Assembly: GCA_964593555.1 (NCBI GenBank)
Contig: CAZQIC010000040.1
Coordinates: 1-34,612 of the forward strand
Length of the DNA: 34,612 nt
Source of the DNA: CAZQIC01 sp964593555
GTDB taxonomy: Bacteria; Bacteroidota; Bacteroidia; JAFLBG01
Direction of reading: 5' to 3'
Shown: piece after piece, positions 34,300-34,612 of the stretch
Numbering within the stretch: the stretch's first letter is position 1
Layout of the letters: each line of letters begins with the position of its first letter
Made by a program: the position numbers and the translations under genes
The notes under the pieces: generated by a model
Told to the model about the DNA's origin: nothing
The model's database searches: none
The model's input: the letters and a program-made list of their open reading frames with translations, nothing else

Positions 34300-34500
34300 A
34301 TGTTTGAAGTGAACGGACAAGTTGAAGAACTGCGAAGCAGAAAAATATTAATGTGATAGAAGAGAATGGACTCAGGTTGCAGTAAACAAATGCGAAACAC
34401 CGGATCAACAATTTAAAATTGATGTAAGCGTTTTTGCACTCGGGATCTATTAGCTTATAATTGACCACTCCATTCAACAGCGCGAAAAAAAATTGTTACC
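34300..34500 (+). pseudogene. Decayed remnant resembling a T9SS type A sorting tail
   Basis: Three broken plus-strand pieces lie in order. MFEVNGQVEELRSRK (from 34300) resembles the vxxxxGQxV strand of type A sorting domains. NVIEENGLRLQ follows in another frame. FKIDVSVFALGIY (from 34412), then a stop and LIIDHSIQQREKK in the same frame, resembles the IDVSxLxxGIYxLxI...KK ending. Frameshifts and stops show it is dead. The likeness rests on short motifs only. Confidence 0.35.
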
Positions 34501-34562
34501 CAATTGTTTTATTAATTTTTGCGGTGTGTAATATAAACTCATATTAGGCTTAAATGAAGTAT

Positions 34563-34612
34563 AGGGGAGTTCTAAAAATCAAATTGTTAATAAATAACGA
34601 TATAACTAATTG
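34563..34612. mobile_element. Terminus of an insertion sequence (left-hand end), cut by the window edge
   Basis: AGGGGAGTTCTAAAAAT (34563-34579) is the exact inverted copy of bases 34-50. The next bases resemble the left end only loosely (a shared TTGTTAA/TGTTAA-like stretch). Each window end holds exactly 50 bases from the outer edge of the terminal repeat, which suggests an assembly break inside a repeated element. Confidence 0.6.

Overview
The window comes from a member of the Bacteroidota, probably an environmental Sphingobacteriia/Chitinophagia-type lineage. The genus cannot be read from the sequence. Three things support this. There are five very large secreted proteins, four of which end in the CHU_C / type B sorting domain of the type IX secretion system (T9SS). 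Several promoters match the Bacteroidota TAnnTTTG form and most genes lack a clear Shine-Dalgarno sequence. The ribosomal block rplM-rpsI-rpsB-tsf-(membrane gene)-pyrH-frr has the order usual in this phylum.

Layout. (1) 1-10.1 kb: two head-to-head pairs. Each joins a large secreted beta-propeller (SBBP) protein on the minus strand to a ~510-residue cytoplasmic, TPR-like protein on the plus strand. A secreted VOC protein lies between the pairs. (2) 10.3-14.7 kb: the housekeeping translation block. (3) 14.7-17.5 kb: small accessory genes, namely a secreted protein with a methyltransferase-like C-terminal half, a CAP-domain protein, a GNAT acetyltransferase and a lipoprotein. (4) 17.5-18.7 kb: a REP-associated tyrosine transposase bracketed by two related blocks of short hairpin repeats. 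(5) 18.7-20.8 kb: radA, followed by a small outer-membrane-type gene and then a second, diverged copy of the radA 3' end. (6) 20.9-34.3 kb: three giant T9SS proteins and a third copy of the TPR-like gene, which is head-to-head with one of them. (7) 34.3-34.6 kb: a decayed sequence resembling a T9SS sorting tail.

Both ends of the window carry exactly 50 bases of what look like the two termini of an insertion sequence, sharing a 17-bp inverted terminal repeat. The left one truncates the first gene. The window therefore looks like an assembly contig lying between insertion-sequence copies.

The strongest candidate for an undescribed system is the triplicated divergent pairing of one TPR-like protein family with one T9SS surface protein each. 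The TPR-like proteins carry no signal peptide and share strongly conserved termini, so they could be cytoplasmic partners or regulators of the surface proteins. That role is inference only. The next most interesting signals are the duplicated radA 3' end, whose differences are almost all synonymous, and the close fit of the hairpin repeats to both ends of the transposase gene.
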